Source: Dichetophora obliterata
Lineage: Eukaryota > Arthropoda > Insecta > Diptera > Sciomyzidae
Direction of reading: 5' to 3'
DNA length: 64,000 nucleotides
Assembly: GCA_963920525.1 (NCBI GenBank)
Contig: OY986435.1
Location: 258,933,462-258,997,461, forward strand
Shown here: positions 35,046 to 46,357 of the stretch, piece by piece
Layout of the letters: each line of letters opens with the position of its first letter
Numbering within the stretch: position 1 is the stretch's first letter
Translations under genes and position numbers: made by a program
The notes under the pieces: generated by a model
The model's database searches: none
The model's input: only the letters and a program-made list of their open reading frames with translations
What the model was told of the DNA's origin: nothing

Positions 35046-36287
35046 TGTGTGAGTATGGGTTTTCGTAAAAATCGATTTTTGACGTTTTTGTCAAATTTTG
35101 TCAATTTTATACATCCTGTAACTCCTCCAAAAATCTCGACGAACTTTTTTCCTTCAAATAAAGTTTTTGTTTCCATGAGTGATGCTCCATGCAAAATTTC
35201 ACCAAAATCGGAGATGGTCATTCCATAACGATGGGACAAAATGGAATTGCTGTAATATATTATATAAAACTTATTATCTACTAACCAAAATAAAATAGAC
35301 AGAATATGCAATTTAAAACACAACTTCATGTTACGTCAAAATTAAATTTTTTAAAAAATCTGTTCTTATTTTATTTAAAAATAATGGTCTAGATTGCTAA
35401 AAGGATGGAGTATGTTGATTTTATATGATTTAAAAAGAAATTCTAAATGTTTAATAAACTAAATCATACTTAGTTTTAAATACAGATTCTAGTTGTTTGA
35501 TAGTTTAAAATCGATTATTGAGCTTTAGATCAAAGTAAGAACAATTAATTGTTCTAACGAATCTTTCCAAAGAAGCAACAACAACGTTTTTTCAATAGGA
35601 AAAGGAAAAAATCACTATTTGCTTTTATTGCAATTTCGGCCCTGCTATAGGCTTCATCAGAAATCTTTGTAATACCCGTGCAAGCGTGCACTAGTGCACT
35701 GCACCACAGAGGCGATGAGATTTGAAGTGTCAATTTCTCAGTTTTTTCTCCTTTCATATTTTCACATTTGTTGTTGTATTTTTGCTTTACTTTAGTCTTT
35801 ATGCTTATGTTATTATTATGATGTCCAACAGTCTGCTGGAAGTCTAACAAAGCATGGTTACTGAAGTTGTTTTTAGATTTTAGAACAAGGTCCTTTAGAA
35901 AAAAATTGAATAAAAATAATATTTAGAACAATAAAACATATTATCACTGTAAGATGTATGCTTTAACTTTAATGTCTAGTCGTTGTTTTTTATTTAAATA
36001 TTATCAGCCATTAAAAACTTTTTATATAGCTTTCTGTAAACACCATTTTTTAAACAAAAGCTTAAGACAAACTCAAAACCCCATAAATAGAAAACAAACC
36101 CTGATAATATTACTAACTAACAAACATATTTTCTCTCTCTTTTACCAATTTTTTCTATATCTTACTACTATCATTATTGTCTTGTTACCTAACCTTATTC
36201 TTGATTTACTTCTCCTTTTTTTATATTTTTCTTTACTTTTTTTTTAATTTCACTTTAATTTCTGTGATTTTCGTTTATATGTAACAC
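35046..36287. other. AT-rich DNA ending in a pyrimidine tract
   Basis: No gene recognised up to the terminal exon. From about 36120 to 36290 the + strand is strongly pyrimidine-rich, as expected before a 3' splice site. The minus-strand frame at 35554-35850 has no recognisable domain. Confidence 0.45.
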
Positions 36288-36301
36288 AGTATATATTGCA
36301 G

Positions 36302-36366
36302 ACCCAGATCTGATACTGCCGCGAGGTGAACTGGAGTTTACAACACTGGATCCAACGCTGAAGTAA
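36302..36366 (+). CDS. Candidate terminal exon of a host gene (last ~21 codons)
   Basis: After about 150 bases of T/C-rich sequence a TATATATTGCAG acceptor ends at 36301. The following 65 nt read through 20 complete codons (PDLILPRGELEFTTLDPTLK) to TAA at 36364, entering in phase with two carried bases. The codons end in G/C far more often (CTG, CCG, GAG, ACG, AAG) than the surrounding DNA allows by chance, which is why I regard this as real host coding sequence. A charged/hydrophobic tail of this kind does not identify a protein to me. The upstream exons are not recognisable in this window, so the preceding intron may be very long. Downstream DNA to about 38.7 kb has 3'UTR character. Confidence 0.55.
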
Positions 36367-37587
36367 TAAATGAATTAACGAGAAAAAACTGAATCAAAAA
36401 TTTAGCTTGTTTTTAATGAATTTACTACTTGGCAACATTTCTGAAGACTTTAAATTAAAAATAAAAAAAAATAAAAAATTAATAAGTTAGACTTTCGAAT
36501 ATAGTTAATATTTAAAGAAATTGTTTGTATATGGTAAAGTTTTAAAGAAGAATAAATTAATATAAGTAAGTAGCTATACGCAGAAAAAAAAAATATTTAA
36601 AAGTCGACTACAAATGTGTTAAACATAATTCTTGTTTCTTGGACATAATCTATTGAAAATGTTATTTTAAACGCAGATTTCGTAAAATTTACAAAACATT
36701 TCATCAATTTAAAACTTTTTTAGTGTGGAAATATTAAAATTTAACATATTCAATGTGTACTCTACTAAGTTAAGCTGATGTGCTATAAAAATCTGATATA
36801 TCTAAAATGCTAAAGAATATTTCGGCGGCACAGATAAGAAAATCAGTCAAGCAAAATCTTAAGAATTCAAGTAGGTAGAAAACTATTGATCAAAGATATT
36901 AAGTCTGCTTTATAAATATATATAAACAAAATTTTATTTACTATGAGATATTTTTTAGTTCAACCCTTATGATTGGTTTACCCACATCAAAAAACTCAAA
37001 CATGTATATATGTATATAAGGCCGGGTCGATTTGAGGGGAGGCAAAAAAATCGCCCGTTGCTCAGTGAAAAACGTATTCTAATGATCAAAATAAGAATTT
37101 TTGCCCGAGGAACTATAACTCTAAAACGAATTCTAATGCCCTCACTATTACGCATGGTGAAATTTTAAAAAATACCTCTTTGACCAACTTAGAGTGCCCC
37201 AACCGAGCCCAAATGTATGACCGACCCCTTCTAACTTTGGAGGTCCGATCCACCCATGCCAGTGGCACACCCCCTGGAACCCCCTGGAACAAACAAATGT
37301 TTGTATGGGGAAATTTGTATGGGGAACACCTCAGGGGGCTCCAGGGGGTGTGTCACTGGCATTGGTGGATCGGCCCTCCAAAGTTAGAAGGGGTCGATCA
37401 TACATTTGGACTCGATTGGGGCACTCTAAATGGGTCAAAGAGGGATTTTTCAAAATTTGACCCTACGGAAAAGTTGGGGCATTAGAATTCGTTTCAGAGG
37501 TTTAGTTCCTCGGGCAAAGTTTCTTATTTTGATCCCTAGAAACGATTCTCACTGAGCAATGGGCGATTTTTAAAATCGACCCGCCCT

Positions 37588-37618
<31 letters not shown>

Positions 37619-38858
37619 GTTTGAGTTTTTTGATAAGGTTAAACCAATCAAAAGTGTTGAACTAAAAAATATCCCATAGTATATAAAACTTTTTGTCATC
37701 AACTTACTTGTTATAAGTTTCCAGTGCTAAAAATAATAAAGTTGTATGTAATTAATTAAATTAATTAGTATTTTAAGGTTTTTTGTTTTAAAAAGTATCA
37801 AACATTTTAGTGTCAAAATATAATAGACTTGATTTAACTGTAATTAAAACTCTACGGAGTCTCATATTATTACAAAATCAAATGTAAATAATTCATAATA
37901 TCAACTCATTTACAAAACACGCTCATGAAAAATATTGAAAATCATATTAATTGCAACATTTTCTCCTTTTGTATATACCAATAACCCATAGAATTAAAAA
38001 AAAAAAAATAACAATAATAGAGACTCCTTTTGTTATAGCTATACAGTTATACATAATTTTTATCTATTTATATCGTAAGTATTTTCTAGTTTAAGCAAAC
38101 AGAATCAAAAGAATTTAGTATGAATACAGTAGTAAATAAAGATTACGATGAAAAATAATTGCTAGAAACAAACAAAAACTGTACAGTTAAGGCATGAAAA
38201 TAACTTTTTTTATTAACTATCCTAAAAAATAAATAATATCACCTATATGTGAACATTTTCCCTATAGCCCACTCCAACCTATTCTAGACGTTGGTGTATT
38301 CTTCCTATCCTTCTACAAGTACTAATCCTAGCTCCCTACAAACTGTTTCTACAATAAAAGAATTTTTGTTGATACTGTAAATGTTTAAGTAATATGTCAG
38401 CATTAAAATTAAAGAAGAAAACATAACTTAGTTTAAATAAAACTGATTGTAAAATTAACTCTTGAATATACATATAAAAATATACTAATGAAAACATCAA
38501 TAAAAACAACAACAGCAGTATTCAATGTTAAATTTTCAAAGAACCGATTACCAACAACATATATATATATAATAGAAAATTAAAATAAAAAACTACATTA
38601 AAAATATAAGGATCTTCTTGTAAAACCTTCAACAGATTCTATGTTATGTGAAAACAACAAATGAACTAAAAAAATAAAACCAATTAATGAAAATCAAATT
38701 TTATTGTGTGTTTTTCTAATGCATATCATTCCACTGACTGCTTTTTAAGAGTGTAGTACGAACGTATAAAAATTTTTAATGAATTGAATAAAAAATTATA
38801 TCAAGAATTAAAATTTCTGAAAACAAATTCACTACAATAACAAAAAATAACATACTAA
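36367..38858 (+). other. Probable 3'UTR and downstream flank of the 36302 exon
   Basis: AT-rich sequence directly after the stop codon, with several AATAAA/ATTAAA-like hexamers (for example near 36367, 38135 and 38673) and no coding frame. It holds the palindrome at 36927-37695 and a (TA)n tract at about 37588-37612. The true poly(A) site cannot be chosen from sequence alone. Confidence 0.35.
36927..37695. mobile_element. Foldback palindrome, 769 bp
   Basis: Two arms of about 385 bp meet near 37311 with almost no spacer. Successive matching blocks run from the outer 'atattttttagttcaac' and 'caaaaaactcaaacat' through GGGTCGATTT, 'gttgctcagtgaaaaacg', 'gaattctaatgcc' and 'agagtgcccca' to 'ccagtggcacaccccctgg' at the centre. 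The inner part (37021-37588) is GC-richer than the host DNA. One or two nested foldback elements would explain it; no protein is encoded. Confidence 0.8.
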
Positions 38859-38994
38859 ATTGTTAACTTTAGGTTTTCCTGCTAGCAATTAATTTCAATA
38901 GTTTGTTGTCTCTTATTTTATTCATCGTTTAGAAAAAATTCACAAATAAAATTTATTATAAAAATTGTTATTTATACAAACGGTTGTTTCAACC
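38859..38994 (+). repeat. Candidate 5' LTR (or solo LTR) of the gypsy-type element
   Basis: About 135 bp matching 50546-50691 in the same orientation, starting (A)ATTGTTAA and ending CGGTTGTTTCAACC. The partner follows the integrase end of the retrotransposon, so the pair may be its LTRs. No convincing primer-binding site was seen after it, and the unusually short length leaves doubt. Confidence 0.45.
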
Positions 38995-40465
38995 AGAGTG
39001 CGTAAAGCAATCAAAATGCGCTCTCGCTCCTCTGAGTTATCTTTGCTATGAGTTTATCATTTTATAATAGTCAGAGCGTATGCGGATAATATATTGACTC
39101 TTCTTATAACTCCTCAACTGCTTTCCTCGTTCGTAAGTTTGTATTCTGAGAAATTTTAAAAGAGCGACGTCGTGTTGATGAGAGATGTTTTCATCGCTCG
39201 TGAATTTTGAAATGATAAACTCATTGAATCGCTCGCTTTCATTTGATGCGAAACTTTAGTTAATCACTTCGCACATAATAAATTGAAGGGATTTAGATCA
39301 GGGCTGGGAATTCTACCACATACATTTTATTTTGTCTTGTTGGTGTTGGTGTGCTCTCGAATAGCGCACACTGGGCGAAATTTTTGTCAAATTGATCTAG
39401 ATTTGCAATTTTGTATGTTTTTACCTCCACATATACTGTTTGTTGTATGCGTCTATTTTTTATTTTAAGTGTTGATTTTTGATAATTTCGTTTGTCGTTT
39501 AATTTTTTTTCCTGTGAATTAATTATTATCATATAATTTTTGAACAAAGTGCAGCAGCATGAATCCAGAAGAACTTTCCAGAGGTGTTTTCTTTAATTTA
39601 AATGAGCTTGAAGATACAAAAAAATGTGTAGATTCCGTGATAAATGATATAAAGCATATGAATATCAAAACGAAAAGATTTGATATTGAAAGATTGTGTA
39701 TTTTTATTTTGACGTAGTTGCTTGAAACAAATAACTTCAGCTTTTTCAGCTCCAGGCGCATATATGGTAAGATTTCTGCGTACCCCACGCAACCCATCAA
39801 TCCGGTCCGCCCAAAGCTCGACCTTACTCTTCTTGGAAATTAGCTTATTAGAGGTAATTTACGAAATTAACCTATTGTATGGGAAATTACCATTTTTATT
39901 ATATAATTTCGAAACTATACGAAATTACACAAAAGCTCGAATTAACGTAATTTGGGCTCAGTGTAAACATAGTATAAGTAAATAAATTATATTAGTTTGC
40001 TTGCAGTGGAAAACTGAACATTCTGTTTCGCCGAAAAAACTATCTGCGGAAAAGAAAACACTTTCTAATTCAGAGTTAAACATATCTGTTGTTTTGTTTT
40101 TATTTTATTATAAAATTATTATAAAATCTTAATATATACGAATAGTTAAAATTATAATCAAAAACTGAAAAAATAAAGCATCAAAAAGTTAATACAAATA
40201 ATATGAATTAATAATTCAAATGATTTTATATGGACAATATGAAATTCTACGAAATAAAAAATATATGCACAAGTATTATGAATGTGCAAATCAAAAAGTT
40301 GGTTTTTAAGAGTGTACATAAAATTTGCGACATAAATCCCCACAGCATCACCGTCAGCGAACGACTGAATTATATTTTCTTCTGTTGTGAGCTTTGTATA
40401 CATGTGAAAAGTTACGCTCAGAGAGCGCTCAGTGAGCTTTGGGGCACCCAGCACTGATTTAGGTC
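38995..40465. other. Unassigned segment between candidate LTR and MITE
   Basis: 39000-39260 contains sequence with repeated 'gagcg/cgctc' words resembling the repeat family of 30106 and 41046 but I could not align it. A 52-codon frame at 39559-39717 is listed separately. The rest is AT-rich with no recognised gene. Confidence 0.35.
39559..39717 (+). CDS. Small 52-codon open frame, unassigned
   Basis: The frame opens with ATG at 39559 after 'gtgcagcagc', a usable insect start context, and ends with TAG at 39715. It begins MNPEELSRGVFFNLNELED and stays hydrophilic and helix-prone. Its composition looks protein-like, yet at this length chance cannot be excluded. It may be the start of a repeat-encoded protein or a leader-region frame of the gypsy-type element, whose gag begins 2.2 kb further on. 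No domain recognised. Confidence 0.25.
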   Translation: MNPEELSRGVFFNLNELEDTKKCVDSVINDIKHMNIKTKRFDIERLCIFILT

Positions 40466-40880
40466 AATAATAAGGGTTCTCATCTAAGCATGTGAACATG
40501 TAAACATGTAAAGCATTTAAACTTTTGATGAGCGATAAAGTGTAAATAGCGTAAATGTGGACAAAATGGCATCTCCGGCAGCGACAACATAATGACTTTT
40601 TTAAATTTTAAACCTTTTAAAAACCTTTATTAACATAGAAAAATAAATAAAACGTGTTCATATTTACTTCAACTACTTTAAATATTTAATGATTAGCGCC
40701 AAAGACAACCCTCATTCACACACGTAGATTTACATGCTAGTTTACACTACAAAATAGGCTCGGAAATGATGTAAACTCACGCCCATACAAATTTTGACAG
40801 ATCGTTTACGCGCATGTAAGTTCACAAGGTTTACAATGTTTACGGGTCAGTTACATGCTAAGATGAGAAGCCTTATTATT
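40466..40880. mobile_element. MITE with AATAATAAGGGTTCTCAT ends, 415 bp
   Basis: Left AATAATAAGGGTTCTCATCT and right reverse complement AATAATAAGGCTTCTCATCT form inverted termini, with a further inverted GCATGT word. The core is non-coding. The ends closely resemble those of the MITE at 47886-48310. No clean target duplication was identified. Confidence 0.65.
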
Positions 40881-41045
40881 AAGTATTTTTCTTCATAATA
40901 TATTTTTTTACAAAATCTTAAGAAATCATACTTTATGAAATTATAAAAAAACTAAGATAAATAAACAAAAAGGAACATTTAAAAATTTAGTAAATACTTT
41001 AATATTTCATTAAAAAATGGAAAAAATATAGTTCATCATAAAACA

Positions 41046-41781
41046 CGTATTTATTTTTAATTAAGAAGATCACTCGAAATAATTGAGCGATCGCAAAAAT
41101 TGTAATGAAATGAGTTTTGTAAAAACTCGCGAACGAGAAACAATAAATGAATAACAAAGAGAAGGCGTTGTTCAACTCAGATTTTTGAGGAGCGCAATCT
41201 ACGAGCGAATATTTAACAAAGAGCGCTCAAGTTTTTTTTTCTTCACAAATGAGGAAAACAAAGGCACATATTACACGATGATCATTGATCGGCGTTCAAT
41301 GAACACTTTTTTACGCTCTTTTACATTTTGATCGTTGGTAGGTTACATGATGATCGTTTCATCGCGATCAAGTTTTGTTTTTTTCTTTATTCCAGTAAGA
41401 ATTCTTGTTAAAAATAAGGGTTTCATGTAACTTTTTTTTAATACCTTTCAGTCGAAAAGCAGTACTTCTAGTACTTTTTAGCTGCCAAAAGTGAACACAT
41501 CTTAAATTTTGCCACCCAGCAACACTGTTTCGATTGTGATTGCTGTCATGTACAGCGTTCAAAAATGAACATATCTTGATCGCCCTAACAATTGTTCATC
41601 CGCTCTGGCTCTCAGTGTTTTTTGACAGTTTCGCATGGAAAGCAACAACAAAAATATTTTGAACGCCGATCAACGATCATCGTGTAATATGTGCCAAAGT
41701 GAATCGTTCGGCAATTGAATAATATTGATGAGAAGGAGTACAATTTTTCTCTTCAATTGAGAGTTTTTGCGAACCCTGGTT
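41046..41781 (+). repeat. Interspersed repeat, copy 2, interrupted by a MITE
   Basis: Matches 30106-30417 on both sides of the insertion at 41263-41695. The flanks 'gaggaaaaca' and 'gtgaatcgttcg' are contiguous in the partner at about 30326-30345. Confidence 0.8.
41263..41695. mobile_element. MITE, 433 bp, GGCACATATTACACGATGAT termini, AAA duplication
   Basis: Inverted termini of about 37 bp (GGCACATATTACACGATGAT...GATCGGCGTTCAA) are flanked by AAA (41260-41262 and 41696-41698). The uninterrupted partner at 30326-30345 reads 'aaaacagagtgaatcg', confirming a 3-bp duplication apart from one substitution. A 3-bp duplication fits PIF/Harbinger-like MITEs, although AAA is not the usual TWA. Confidence 0.85.
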
Positions 41782-41897
41782 TCAACTCAGATGTGGGGTG
41801 AATAAATTTATACGCCAAAAAAAAAGAAAAAAAAATTAAATAAATTTTATTAAGAAAATTTTTTATTTTTTAACAATAATTTGCTATTCATATGTAA

Positions 41898-43997
41898 ATG
41901 CCACGTGAAAAAAAGCAAACTTATATGAACGCATTGTCGATGGCTGGAATTGATTTCCCTGCAACTGCCACAGTCATTCAGCTAAAACGATTAAGTGCTG
42001 AACTTTCTGAACAAGATATCAATCCCGATGAGGGAACAGTTAGTGGCTAAAATGTGCTATATCGTGTTCATAATTATGTTTCTACAATGAATCCCATTCC
42101 TGCTTCTGAAGGTATAGTCTCTATTGCTGTTCCTGTTGTTTCTGCCGACTATTTTGCTCAGAGTTTAACGCCAGATGTCTTTATGCTGGCCGATAATTTG
42201 CTAGATAATATAGATAGTTATCTCCTGCTAGTGTTCGTGTAACCAATCTGAATTGGCAACTGATAGCCGATCGAACCAAATATACCGAGAATGATGCCGT
42301 AGATGAAGAATTGCAAATATTGAAAAAGCGCCTTGAAATCCTTGAGCTTCGACGGCCAATTCAAAAATAAGAAGAAACTCTTGTTGTTCACAACGAGCGA
42401 GGACTGGATTTCGGATGTAACAAACATGCTATTCAAAACTTTCAATTTTCAAATTGAAGAAATTATGCTGTTGGTTAATGCTGACGAACGCTATAGGCTT
42501 TTGTGTCTACGCCCGTGTCTTCTTAACAACGTCATCGGCTTTGAGCTGCGCCGATTTGAAGAGCGAGCAGATTCCCGAATTTGGCGTTGCTGTTACACAG
42601 AAATCATAACATCATTGAAATCGTTAACATACTATGATTGCCTCAACTATAAGTTGCAATAAAAATGTTGTAGTTCTGTCAATCATGATAAATGTGAATA
42701 TTATTATAGAGCCAAACATATTAGAATTTTGAATGTTTGTCTAAACTATTTTTTGATTGTTAGCAAACGAAGCAGAACATAACCTAAAAGCGAAAGAATT
42801 TATTGTGTCTGAACAGTTTGCAGGAAAAACTTTCACTTCATTTAGACACAATAAGTTTTGTCGATTCCTGGCTGTGTGCCGTTTTGTTTGTCAACTGTTC
42901 AATTATTGTGTTTTGTTTTAAATCGCCTTATCCTAAAAACAGCACACAGAAAACTGACATTTTCGACTTTAATTGTAGCAAACATATTTCTATTTACCGT
43001 AAATATATTTCGCAATTCTGACCATATTTTATTTATCACACATATTGCTTTTTTTGTGACAATGCACTTAATTTACCATGTTTATGAATGGCATTAGTCA
43101 GGCGAGCGGTAGTAGCGACTGTGGCCTACTGGTAGTGTGCGTGGCTCGTAAGTGAAAAAGCCACGGTTCAAACTCCAGTTCGGACAGAAAATTTTATCAA
43201 AAAGATTTTTCAATTGAATTCTTATTTCTTTTCAGCCCAGACAATGCCAAACCTCTATAGATATCTTTATTATTAGCTGTGGAAATTTGGAGGACATGAA
43301 ATAAAAAAAATAAAATAATTGTTTCAATAATATTCTGGATCCTAAAAATAAATTCATGATATAGTTGTTGCAATCCATCTATTTTCAGAGAATAATGATT
43401 GTTTCAATAATATTTTGGTTCCTACAAAAAAGTTCTTTTTCTAAATATAGATGTTGTAATCATTTTATCATGATAAAAGAAAATATTATATGTTTAAGAA
43501 CATGTTAGCAACAGTCATTATCCGAATGATACTATGATCCTCTTAAAACATGGTTGTTGTTTTTACTATGTTTTTTCTCTGCGTGTATTAATTTATTGCT
43601 ACCTGCTCTTTCAATTGACGAGTTCAAAATGCTGGTCAGCCGATATGAGCAACGATATCTTAATCCACCTGCAAAAGTGGCTTCATCACGAGATACTGGA
43701 GGAAAAGCTGCCAAAAGCGATTGTCACAACTAAAATATCGAACGATAATAACACCAATCGACAAAATACCGTTTTTTGCTACAATTGCTCACAGTCTTGA
43801 CACTTCAAGTCCAACTGTCCGCACCCAACACGCCTTATGGCTCTTGCTTTCGGTGCTGGCAAATGGGACATGATCATCGCTCATGCACTAATCCTAGCAA
43901 AATCTTAGCGAAGAAACCACCTACAAGTCCTTTAACCAGACAGATAGTGAACCTAATGCCAACTTTCGATGAAGTCGAGAAGATTACTACCGATATA
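41898..43997 (+). pseudogene. gypsy-type retrotransposon gag remnant
   Basis: The frame starts with ATG at 41898 (MPREKKQTYMNALSMAGIDF) and continues to 42242 with a single TAA at 42048. It then shifts frame into a Glu/Leu/Lys coiled-coil-like piece to about 42370. Further degraded gag follows to 42662, and, after a SINE, from 43600. Two CCHC zinc knuckles mark the nucleocapsid part: CYNC-x4-H-x4-C near 43775 (with an in-frame TGA inside) and CFRC-x4-H-x4-C near 43850. Gag binds and packages element RNA. Stops, frameshifts and insertions make it inactive. It is followed by protease, reverse transcriptase, RNase H and integrase in gypsy order. Confidence 0.8.
43110..43318 (+). repeat. tRNA-derived SINE, copy 1
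   Basis: A pol III A box (TGGCCTACTGGTAGTG, 43122-43137) and B box (GGTTCAAACTCC, 43165-43176) are spaced as in a tRNA, but the arms do not fold as a tRNA. The element ends in an A-rich AAATAAAAAAAATAAAATAA tail near 43300-43318. It lies within the gag region of the retrotransposon and is shared with 58210-58410. Confidence 0.8.
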
Positions 43998-44936
43998 CAC
44001 TGCGTCTCACAACACTTTAAAATATTATTATAACTGACCATGAAAATTAACCAAAACACCCTTTATAAAAAAACTAAATTAAAAGAAAATTTCTTACTCT
44101 CTTCTACTTCTTTTCACAACCTTTTTGTTTTTTTTCTTAAATCAGCTCTCTGAAGTTAACCGTTAAAAATAGCAAAATGATCGCATATTTGCTCCTCTTT
44201 TTTCGTTTCATAACTATATCACACTTTTGAAAAGGTAACGTTGCACTTAAGAAAATAATTCTGTGCTTAAAGTTAAAAAACAAATAAGAAAGAAAAATGC
44301 CACGAGGTAAGATAGGTTCGTTGATGGTATGGTATGTATTTTCAGCAGATGGTGTGTTGGAGCTGTAATTTGTTTCATTTAAAATTAAGAGCATGGATTA
44401 CACGAAGGTGCTTCAATGTACTCTACTTCCATTTTTGAGGCAGAATGTTGAAAAAAAACTACACATTTCAACAAGATAATGCTTATTTACACTCCAAAAG
44501 AGAAACAATGATATGGCTTCAAGCCAATAATAAGTACAACTCTGTTCCAGAACTAAGAAATTCAATTTTTCATGATTGGGAAGGTATGGAAAACTGAATA
44601 TTTGAGTGCATTCAGCATAATGAAGGTGTATCTCATTTATAAAATTTTTTTACTAAAACTAAACAAGAAAAACCTGTTTTTGAGAGTGTTTACTAAAGTG
44701 TGCTATAGTTACGAAACGAAAAAAATGTGCACATATGAAATCACTTTGCTATTTTTAACGGTTCCTTTCAGATAGCAGGATGTAGGAAAAAAAATTTTTT
44801 GTGAAAAGAAGTAGATGAGAGTGAGAAGGTTTTTTATAGAAATCGTTTTTTATACAGGGTGTTTCATTTTAATGGTTTAAATGAAATGCCGTTTAAGAAA
44901 TTTTAAAAAATTGTGCTGTAGTTGTGAGACGGAGTG
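43998..44936. mobile_element. Decayed Tc1/mariner-type element, 939 bp, long inverted repeats
   Basis: Termini CACTGCGTCTCACAAC and, reverse complemented, CACTCCGTCTCACAAC are flanked by TA (43996-43997 and 44937-44938). Inverted similarity continues for about 215 bp, including ACACCCT and 'cgttaaaaatagcaaa'. Inside, about 44450-44560 on the + strand encodes FQQDNAYLHSKRETMIWLQ, the second catalytic Asp region of a Tc1-type transposase. The rest of the transposase is missing. It interrupts the gypsy-type element between gag and protease. Confidence 0.85.
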
Positions 44937-44984
44937 TAGTGGGTTTTATGAATATGGTGAGTATTGCCTTTGATAATCATTTGG

Positions 44985-45275
44985 TGAGAAGTAGAAAATA
45001 TAATAAGTTTCTCTTTCTTTTCGACACCGGAAGTCTAACTAATTTTGTTTAACAATCGTGCGTTCCATTCGATTTAGTTCATATCCCAAAAGAGTCAAAT
45101 TACAGAGGAGTCGGTTTACTGAAATTACATATTCTAGACGAACTTAATTGTTGTATTATGTTTGGATCTCAAACTGAAACAATTAAATTAAGTGTGCTGT
45201 CAGATGATGCGATGCTTGTGCCACTCATTTTGGAGTGTGATTTTCTTAACAAATTTAATATTCATTTAATTTAAC
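44985..45275 (+). pseudogene. Retrotransposon aspartic protease remnant
   Basis: Immediately after the Tc1-type insertion the + strand reads KFLFLFDTGSLTNFV, containing the catalytic DTGS triad of retroviral-type aspartic proteases. An in-frame TAA follows at the end of this motif (about 45049). The frame continues with a beta-rich segment and 'LILECDFLNKFNI', the conserved C-terminal region equivalent to 'lgxdflxx' of gypsy proteases, before another stop near 45272. The protease would cut Gag-Pol. It lies between gag and reverse transcriptase, as in gypsy-type elements. Inactive because of stops. Confidence 0.8.
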
Positions 45276-45339
45276 GCACTTTTGCTATACTAAAAATAAA
45301 ATATTGTTATATAATAAAAAGTCTTTCAATATTTCCTCA

Positions 45340-46357
45340 CTAAATGATTGTTTTAAGATTATTGCAAAATACGATATTTTTAAGCGAATCCCATACGCAA
45401 ATGATGCATGTGTAAAAACTACCAATATTTCCAATGCTGAGTCAATTTAGTGTCATACCCAAAAGTTACCTGATACCTTTTGTGACGTCTTTGCAATTGA
45501 CGGTGAATCACTCAAAGATGAAGTGGACGTTGATTATTGGTTGAGTAGAGATCGCCATGTTGACCTAAGTGCTCTGGTGGTTGAATCATATATTTCACCA
45601 AAAAATCTTTTAACCGAACCATATGACTATGAAATGAAAATTTGTCTAACTACGGACATTCCTTTTTATTGTGCACTGCGACGTCTTTCTTATTCTGACC
45701 GAGCGATTGTTCAAAACATTATTCTTGACTTGCAGCATGAAGGAAATGTGCGACCAATTAATTCTCCTTATGCTTCAGGGATTGTATTGGTCAAAAAGAA
45801 GAACGGAGAAACTCGCATGTGTGTCGATTATAGGGGACTTAATAAGATAACGTTGCGATATAATTATCCACTGCCGTTGATCGATTACTGTATTGAATAT
45901 TTAGAGGGGAAGCAGTTTTTTAGTACACATGACCTCAAAAACACCTTCCATCAAACGCATTGCTGAAGGTTCGATTCCATATACCACTTTCGTGACACCG
46001 AATGGACAATAGGAATATTTACAAATGCCTTTTGGAATCAAAAACGCTCCTGCTCTATTTCAGCGGTTTATCAATAGCATTTTTAGAGAATTGAATGACT
46101 TCCATAAAATTGTTATATATATGGACGACATTCTCATTGCAACTGAGGGATTTGAGGAACAAAAAACATTGTTGACGACTGTCCTGACAAGTATTATAAA
46201 TCGAAATTTAAAATTGAATGATAAAAAGTGTAAGTTCGCATATTTTCCGCGATTTGTTTCATCTCTTTCGAAAATTGCAAAACCTTTGCAAGACTTCCTA
46301 AAAACAAAAACTGAATATAACTTTGCGAAAAATGTGTGGAGGCATTTAATGAATTAA
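45340..46357 (+). pseudogene. gypsy-type reverse transcriptase, broken by a frameshift
   Basis: The segment 45523-45963 is open and carries RT blocks: a connector with 'PYASGIVLVKKKNGETRMC', VDYRGLNKIT and 'FFSTHDLKNTFHQ' (first catalytic Asp region). A frameshift at about 45960-46020 leads to the second frame (46025-46357), which begins MPFGIKNAPALFQRFIN and includes IYMDDILIA, the catalytic YMDD box, with 'NLKLNDKKCKFA' after it. This order and wording is that of Ty3/gypsy reverse transcriptases. Upstream to 45340 the sequence is more degraded. Copies RNA into DNA when active; here frameshifted. Confidence 0.9.

Noticed and set aside
42333..42662. Independent 110-codon gene
   Set aside because: It lies in the gag interval of the retrotransposon and is best read as part of the decayed gag; no independent start or domain.
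43118..43195. tRNA gene
   Set aside because: A and B boxes are present but the arms do not pair and an A-rich tail follows; better explained as a SINE. The same applies to 58212-58290.
45961..46024. Intron between the two reverse transcriptase frames
   Set aside because: No splice signals; the junction sits inside a conserved RT block, so a frameshift is the simpler reading.
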